A stretch of DNA of 64,000 nucleotides, taken from NCBI RefSeq assembly GCF_036327755.1, contig NZ_CP109596.1, positions 4,774,001 through 4,838,000 on the forward strand, in the 5' to 3' direction. Numbering within the stretch: the first letter of the stretch is position 1; each line of letters begins with the position of its first letter. Source of the stretch: Nocardia sp. NBC_01503 (GTDB lineage Bacteria > Actinomycetota > Actinomycetes > Mycobacteriales > Mycobacteriaceae). Below are positions 59,119 to 64,000 of the stretch, piece by piece. Below the pieces are notes generated by a model. It did no database searches, was not told where the DNA came from, and was given only the letters and a program-made list of their open reading frames with translations. Made by a program: the position numbers and the translations under genes.

Positions 59119-59661
59119 TCACCCGGCCCCGCCCGTCCTTTTCCGGACCGCCGCGAGCGCGGTGACGGCGACTTCGGCTGGGGGAGGGCCGATTTCGACG
59201 GTGATGATGTGTTCGTCCGGGGTCGGGGGCTCCAGCGTATCGAGTTGGGAGTCCAGCAGTCCCGGTGGCATGAAGTGATCCTTGCGGGCGGTGACGCGGG
59301 CTCGCAGTTGCTCGCGGGTGCCGTGCAGCAGCAGGAAGGTGATATCGCCCGGGTGGCCGATCGCGGCGCGGCGCAAGGTGTCCCGGTAGGAGTGCTTGAG
59401 AGCCGAGCAGGTGACCAGGCCCGAGCGGCCGGTGGCGAGATGATCCGCCATCCAGGCGGCGATGGCCTCCAGCCAGGGTTGGCGGTCGGCGTCGGCGAGG
59501 GGGTGTCCGGCCGCCATCTTGGCGACATTGGCGGCGGGGTGCAGATCGTCGCCCTCGAGCAGATCCCAGCCGAGGGTCTCGGCGAGCATGGCAGCCACCG
59601 TCGACTTCCCGGATCCGGAGACGCCCATGACTACGACGATGTGCGGGTCACCAACCGACAT
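59119..59661 (-). CDS. gntK: Gluconokinase
   Basis: Phosphorylates D-gluconate to 6-phosphogluconate, feeding the pentose phosphate pathway. The 180-residue chain from ATG 59661 has AGGAGG upstream. The P-loop is VVMGVSGSGKST (Lys19); EGDDLHPAANVAKMAAGHPL and VTCSALKHSYRDTLR are the GntK substrate and ATP-site motifs. Length is normal for the family. It lies 19 bases before the conserved hypothetical gene and is divergent from the lipoprotein gene. Confidence 0.92.
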   Translation of the reverse strand: MSVGDPHIVVVMGVSGSGKSTVAAMLAETLGWDLLEGDDLHPAANVAKMAAGHPLADADRQPWLEAIAAWMADHLATGRSGLVTCSALKHSYRDTLRRAAIGHPGDITFLLLHGTREQLRARVTARKDHFMPPGLLDSQLDTLEPPTPDEHIITVEIGPPPAEVAVTALAAVRKRTGGAG

Positions 59662-59732
59662 GAAACCTCCTGGACGTGTCATCTTTCGAGGTCGACCCTA
59701 CTTGCGGGCGGTTCATCGCTAGCATTGTGCTG

Positions 59733-60545
59733 GTGATCACACGCGTGGGGTATGGGGCGTTCGGGTTGGTGGCGATGGCCGTGTGCGCGCTGGTGAGCGG
59801 CTGCGGTCCGGCGACCGATGACCATGCGGGGCATTCGTCGTCCGCGTCGGCGTCGGTGACATCGGAGGCGCCGCAGTCGAGTTCATCGGCGGCGGTCACC
59901 ACGACCGGCGGAGCGGCCGGGACGAGTGGGCCCGGGGCGAGTGTCACGGTGGGGGAGGTGCCCGGAAATCCGAATGCCGCCAAGGCGGTTCAGCCCTGGG
60001 TACGGGACCTGGTCGGCGGTGATATCGAACAGCTGGTGCGCAAATGCTGGACCATCGAGCCGCAGCATGTACGGAGCATGTACGCCGATAAGGACGGGAT
60101 TCTCGCGGCGGTCGCGCAGCCCGGAATCGACGGCCAGTTCGCGGTGATCTGGAAGGGGCCGGTGCAGACGGTCAGCGTGAAGCGCAGCGAGATCGCCTCC
60201 GGCTACGCCTGTCCGCGTGTGGCTCCGGCCGGTGCCACCAGCACCTTCAATGAAGCCGATGCGCGATACACGGTGCAGCGGTACCTGTCCCGGTGGACCG
60301 GCAATCCGGTCGACAAGGACGATGTCGAGGGTAGGTACCCGCTCGTCTGTGCCGGATCGGTGCTGGCGAACAATCCCGGAAGGCTCACCGGGACAACCGC
60401 GTTCGGTCAGCTCACCTCGAAGGGGTCCGGCATCTCCGATGTGGATGTGTCGGTGCCGGTGACGAATTCGTCGGGTGCCACGCAGCCGATGGTCTTCAAG
60501 ACGACCATCGGCCCCGAGGGCTACTGCATCAACGACATCAACTGA
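59733..60545 (+). CDS. Lipoprotein of unknown function
   Basis: A 270-residue exported lipoprotein if GTG 59733 is used. The signal peptide ends in the lipobox LVSGC (Cys24), followed by a Ser/Thr/Gly linker of ~60 residues and a globular domain with Cys in RKCWTIEPQHV, YACPRV, LVCAGS and EGYCIND that could form two disulfides. No ribosome binding site is visible; GTG 59727 is an alternative, and the frame is open to 59676. No family recognised. Confidence 0.75.
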   Translation: MITRVGYGAFGLVAMAVCALVSGCGPATDDHAGHSSSASASVTSEAPQSSSSAAVTTTGGAAGTSGPGASVTVGEVPGNPNAAKAVQPWVRDLVGGDIEQLVRKCWTIEPQHVRSMYADKDGILAAVAQPGIDGQFAVIWKGPVQTVSVKRSEIASGYACPRVAPAGATSTFNEADARYTVQRYLSRWTGNPVDKDDVEGRYPLVCAGSVLANNPGRLTGTTAFGQLTSKGSGISDVDVSVPVTNSSGATQPMVFKTTIGPEGYCINDIN

Positions 60546-60556
60546 GTGGCGCGGCT

Positions 60557-61354
60557 TCAGGCTTCCCGTGACACCCGGGTCAATTCGACTGTCGCCGAGC
60601 GCAGTTCACCGATCGAGTCGATGGGCGCGAGATAACCGACGCGAGTCACGGCGATACCGCGCGGGGTGGTGACGCGCAGGTCCAGGCCGTAGCGGTCGGC
60701 ACGCTCGCAGACCGCGGCGGTGGCATCGGGATAGCCGCCGCGCGCCTTGGCCATATCCAGCAGCGCGTCCGCGTGGTCGTCATTGAGGTGCGTGATGGCG
60801 CGACCGGCAACCGAGACAATCGGATCGGGGCTCGCGGCCAGGTAGTCGGTATCGGTGGCGGAGTCCATGCGACCGTAGCCGCCGACCCAGCGCACCCGCT
60901 CCACGCGCAGCACCCATACGGTGAAATCGCTGAAATCGATGTAGTACTTGGCCGAGGGCACCGCCGCCAGATGCGCCTCGCGCGCGGCGGCCGCCTCCTC
61001 ACCCCGCGGTTGTTCGACTCGGCCCGCCAGCGTCACCCGGGTTCCGGCCAGCGGATCCGACGGCAGATCGGGGGTGACGATCGAGAGGCTGGCGCGGGGA
61101 TCACCGGCGAGATTGCGCCCGTGCTCGGCCAGCCGCGAAACGCACAGCACCGGTTGACCATCGAGCAGCCCGTAGGTGACGAAGGACGCCCACGGCGCGC
61201 CATCGGCGGTCAGCGAGGCCAGTGTCGCGGTATTGGTCGCCGCCACAACACTTCTGGCCTCCTCCGCCGGAGTCGGCCGCTGCGCGTTCACGACCTCGGT
61301 CAGTGGCTGCGGGGTCGAGGGGGCATCACCGGGATCACCGTGGTCGAGAGGCAC
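60557..61354 (-). CDS. Flavin-binding PNPOx-like protein with DUF2470-type C-terminus
   Basis: A 265-residue protein from GTG. Residues ~30-150 follow the split-barrel pyridoxamine-5'-phosphate oxidase/HugZ fold: TNTATLASLTADGAPWASFV, DGQPVLCVSRLAEH, DPRASLSIV. The C-terminal ~80 residues (AITHLNDDHADALLDMAKA, VTRVGYLAPIDS) match DUF2470, the domain found in heme-degrading HugZ and related proteins. A role in heme or flavin chemistry is inferred from the family. Confidence 0.82.
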   Translation of the reverse strand: MPLDHGDPGDAPSTPQPLTEVVNAQRPTPAEEARSVVAATNTATLASLTADGAPWASFVTYGLLDGQPVLCVSRLAEHGRNLAGDPRASLSIVTPDLPSDPLAGTRVTLAGRVEQPRGEEAAAAREAHLAAVPSAKYYIDFSDFTVWVLRVERVRWVGGYGRMDSATDTDYLAASPDPIVSVAGRAITHLNDDHADALLDMAKARGGYPDATAAVCERADRYGLDLRVTTPRGIAVTRVGYLAPIDSIGELRSATVELTRVSREA

Positions 61355-61491
61355 ACGCCCAGGCTACGCGCCGCCGTCGCGGATTCTTACCCGGCTTTGA
61401 CGTTCGTTTGAAAAGGCTTTGCGGATCGGCCGACACGATTGCCGCAGTTGCCCGGAAACACCGGGCGGAAATGTCGGAGGGAGTGCCCGAT

Positions 61492-62988
61492 ATGCGCGTC
61501 GGAGTGCGATCGATACTGGGGTTCGGTCTGGCCGCGGCCGTGCTGGCCGGAGTGGTCACCGGCTGCGGCGGGTCCTCGAATGAGCGGGCGGCGACCCCGC
61601 GGTGGTGCCCGTCCGTCGAGGGCCATGCCGTGGATTGCGGTGTGATCCAGCGGCCACTGATCGAGGGCCGGGCGGAGTTGGGCACCGTCGATATCGGATA
61701 CGCCCGGATCAAGCACACCACCGAGGGTGCGGCGGCGGGGACCATCCTGCCGAACCCGGGCGGGCCGGGCGTGCCGATGATCGGGCATGCCCCCGAGGCG
61801 GCGAAACTGGCCGCCGCCATGCTCGATCGGTACGACGTCCTGCTGATAGATCCTCGGGGAACCGGGGTTTCGAGCCCGATCGACTGCGGCGTCGGCGCGG
61901 ACGAGTATCAACTGGGCACCCGCGAGGAACAGCGCCAGGCTGTCGCACGATGCGCGCGGCAGCTCGGTGCGAAGGCGCAGGGCTACACCTCGGCCGCGAC
62001 CGTCGACGACTTCGACGCCGTGCGTGCGCATCTGGGCATCGACAAGGTGATCCCGTACGGCATCTCCTACGGGACCTACCTGATGCCGATCTACGCGCAG
62101 CGGCATCCCGAGCGAGTGCAGTCGATGGTGCTGACGGGCGCGTACCCGCACGACACCGATCAGCTACAGCGGCCCAACGCGCAGGCGGTTTCCCTTGCCC
62201 TGCAACGTATTTGCGAACGCAGCCAAGTTTGTGACGGCAATACCGCCGTCAATGATCTGAGTGCCGTCGCCACCCGGCTGCGGGACAAGCCGCTGACCGT
62301 TCAGGGCAAGGGCCAGCTCCTGCTCACCGAATCCAAGCTCGCCAGTTTGGTTTTCGAGGCGGCGACCAGCAATGTCGGCGCGGACCCGCGGGCCATGACC
62401 CCGCTCGGCATGCTCCCGGCGGCCCTGCACGCGGCCGTCCGCGGCGATGACACCCGGCTGATCGAATTCACCCGCCTCACCACCGACGAACCGGCGTACG
62501 AGAACATCGGCCTCTATATCACCGTGGTCTGCAACGACTATGCGCCGATCTGGTCGCCCGAGGCGGATCTCCCGCAGCGTGAACAGCAGTATCGCGATGC
62601 GCTCGCCCAGGCGGACGGCTTCGGTGCCTTCAGCGCGCAGGGCTTCGCCGGGGGTCAGCGCGATGGCGGTGACGCCTGCATCAACTGGTCTGCCGACAAG
62701 GATCACCAGCGCCCGGATCAGGTGCACACCCCCATGCCGGATGTTCCGGTGCTGGTGCTCTCCGGTGACCTGGATGCCATCACCCCGGATGCCAACGGCA
62801 AGCGGGTAGCCGCGAAGTTCGCGCACGCGACCTTCCTCTCGGTGCCGAACACCGGCCATGTCCCGGACCTCGAGCCCAGCGGCTGTGTGATCGGCATCAT
62901 CGACCATTTCGTCCGGACCGGTATCGCCGCGGCCACCGACTGCGTCGCGGCCATCCCGCCCATTGCCGTGGCCCCGGTCACGAACTGA
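61492..62988 (+). CDS. Lipoprotein alpha/beta-hydrolase, tripeptidyl aminopeptidase-like
   Basis: An exported hydrolase of 498 residues. ATG 61492 has GGAGGG nine bases upstream. The signal peptide ends in a lipobox before Cys25 (VVTGC). The oxyanion stretch NPGGPGV, the nucleophile Ser192 in PYGISYGTYL, Asp in SGDLDAITP and His in NTGHVPDL give a complete triad. The order matches mycobacterial CaeA/Hip1-like and Streptomyces TAP families, which clip peptides or esters outside the membrane. It lies just upstream of a two-component pair but is not clearly in its operon. Confidence 0.88.
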   Translation: MRVGVRSILGFGLAAAVLAGVVTGCGGSSNERAATPRWCPSVEGHAVDCGVIQRPLIEGRAELGTVDIGYARIKHTTEGAAAGTILPNPGGPGVPMIGHAPEAAKLAAAMLDRYDVLLIDPRGTGVSSPIDCGVGADEYQLGTREEQRQAVARCARQLGAKAQGYTSAATVDDFDAVRAHLGIDKVIPYGISYGTYLMPIYAQRHPERVQSMVLTGAYPHDTDQLQRPNAQAVSLALQRICERSQVCDGNTAVNDLSAVATRLRDKPLTVQGKGQLLLTESKLASLVFEAATSNVGADPRAMTPLGMLPAALHAAVRGDDTRLIEFTRLTTDEPAYENIGLYITVVCNDYAPIWSPEADLPQREQQYRDALAQADGFGAFSAQGFAGGQRDGGDACINWSADKDHQRPDQVHTPMPDVPVLVLSGDLDAITPDANGKRVAAKFAHATFLSVPNTGHVPDLEPSGCVIGIIDHFVRTGIAAATDCVAAIPPIAVAPVTN

Positions 62989-63001
62989 CAGGCCGGAATC
63001 G

Positions 63002-63715
63002 ATGACCGCATCCACCACCCAGCAGACTGATCCGATGACTTCAGCGACAGTGCTCGTCGTCGAGGACGATCCGAATGTGCGCAGCACCCTGGAGCAGCTT
63101 TTGCGCTTCGAGGGCTACCGGGTGCTGCTCGCCGAGGATGGGCAGGCAGCCCTGGACACCCTCGTCGCCGATCGCCCGGATATGGCGGTGGTGGATGTGG
63201 TCATGCCGCGACTGGACGGACTCTCGCTGTGCCGGGCACTGCGCCGCAAGGGCGACCGGCTGCCGATTCTGGTGCTCACCGCCCGGCATCAGGTCGGCGA
63301 TCGGGTCGCGGGCCTGGACGCCGGAGCCGACGACTATCTGGCCAAGCCATTCGATACCGAGGAGCTGCTGGCCCGGCTGCGCGCGCTGCTGCGGCGCAGC
63401 GCGCCCGATGAGCCCGCCGTACTGACCGCCGCCGATCTGACCCTGGATCCGGCGACCCGCGAAGTACACCGTGGCGCAAGGCTTCTCGACCTCACCCGCA
63501 CCGAATTCGATGTGCTGGAACTACTCCTGCGCAATCAGCGAGTGGTGCTCTCACGCGGCCAGATCTATGAGCACATCTGGGGTTTCGACTTCGATACCGA
63601 ATCACGTTCGCTCGACGTCTATATCGGCTACCTGCGCCGCAAAACCGAAGAGGGCGGCGCGCCGAGGCTGATCCACACCGTCCGCAATGTCGGCTACACC
63701 ATCAAAACGGCATGA
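63002..63715 (+). CDS. OmpR-family response regulator
   Basis: A 237-residue regulator. The receiver has LVVEDDPNVR, phospho-acceptor Asp65 in MAVVDVVMPRLDG, Thr in LVLTARH and Lys in YLAKPFDTEELL. The winged helix contains LTRTEFDVLELLL and SLDVYIGYLRRK, ending HTVRNVGYTIK. ATG 63002 is used; ATG 63035 (MTSATVLVVEDD) is an alternative. It follows the hydrolase by 13 bases and overlaps the kinase start (ATGA). The pair resembles mycobacterial MprA/MprB in arrangement. Confidence 0.9.
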   Translation: MTASTTQQTDPMTSATVLVVEDDPNVRSTLEQLLRFEGYRVLLAEDGQAALDTLVADRPDMAVVDVVMPRLDGLSLCRALRRKGDRLPILVLTARHQVGDRVAGLDAGADDYLAKPFDTEELLARLRALLRRSAPDEPAVLTAADLTLDPATREVHRGARLLDLTRTEFDVLELLLRNQRVVLSRGQIYEHIWGFDFDTESRSLDVYIGYLRRKTEEGGAPRLIHTVRNVGYTIKTA

Positions 63716-64000
63716 AACTGCGCGCTCGACTCACCCTCGTCGCCGTCGCGGTGACCGTGGCGGCCATCGCGATCATTATCATCACCGCCTATCGCAATGT
63801 GTCTCCGCTGGTGGCGGCGCAGGTCGATCGCGGTCTCGCCGATCGCGCCGATACCGTGCTGGCGCTGCTGGACACCGGGGCCGCACTGCCGGTGCGGCCG
63901 GATACGACCGAGCAGCTACTCGACGCCGACGGCACCGTGCGACCGCTGACGCCGGGGCGAAATCCCTTGCCGGTGAACGACTCCGATCGCGAGGTCGCTC
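63712..64000 (+). CDS. Sensor histidine kinase, N-terminal part (cut by window edge)
   Basis: Opens with MKLRARLTLVAVAVTVAAIA, a membrane helix with basic N-terminus, then an extracytoplasmic segment containing NVSPLVAAQVDRGLADRAD. Translationally coupled to the regulator by a 4-base overlap (ATGA). The catalytic part lies outside the window, so the call rests on position and on the MprB-like start. Confidence 0.8.
   Translation, partial: MKLRARLTLVAVAVTVAAIAIIIITAYRNVSPLVAAQVDRGLADRADTVLALLDTGAALPVRPDTTEQLLDADGTVRPLTPGRNPLPVNDSDREVA

Overview
The window is high-GC actinobacterial DNA. A mycolyltransferase-type esterase, a cutinase, an ESX/type VII secretion (T7SS) locus with a mycosin, a pair of DUF4189 secreted proteins and many GTG/TTG starts point to a mycolic-acid-containing genus. 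Nocardia is the best guess; no ribosomal marker is present to confirm it.

Layout. 1-3347: the end of an MFS exporter, an AT-richer gap, a small coiled-coil protein and an OmpR-type two-component pair. 3514-35079: a T7SS substrate operon. It contains a repeat-rich WXG-like protein, one giant gene (5361-32351, about 8,996 residues), a second CpnT-like protein without a catalytic domain, and a small WXG-like partner. 35323-44294: the T7SS core, with eccC, mycP and eccD on the minus strand and eccA divergent. eccB and eccE are not in the window. 44335-48421: a cassette of an ImmA/IrrE-like protein, an MAB_1171c-family membrane protein and a CYP102-like P450, facing two overlapping helix-turn-helix genes, one of them EspR-like. 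Repeated TATTTTCGTA sites lie in their promoter. 48714-54532: a large GapB-type GAPDH, an HxlR regulator, a PknB-type kinase, two DUF4189 proteins and a second P450. 54597-57668: cutinase, mycolyltransferase and a secreted protein of unknown fold. 57991-59099: a conserved hypothetical gene followed on the same strand by two tandem structured RNAs that look like tRNAs in circularly permuted order. 59119-64000: gluconokinase, a lipoprotein, a flavin/PNPOx-like protein with a DUF2470-like tail, a lipoprotein hydrolase and the start of a second two-component system.

Two things stand out. The giant protein combines a T7SS-type N-terminus with three OTU-like cysteine protease domains, one SecA-like ATPase, four calpain-like domains with catalytic residues, at least six calpain copies without them, an ADP-ribosyltransferase and two truncated DUF1023-like domains. 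It reads as a multi-warhead effector built by repeated duplication and decay. The RNA pair at 58057-58324 fits the published plan of bacterial Y RNAs (YrlA), but the adjacent protein is not Ro60, which makes this a candidate undescribed RNA-protein pair. A true circularly permuted tRNA gene pair is the less likely alternative.

Domain calls are from reading motifs; no database search was run.
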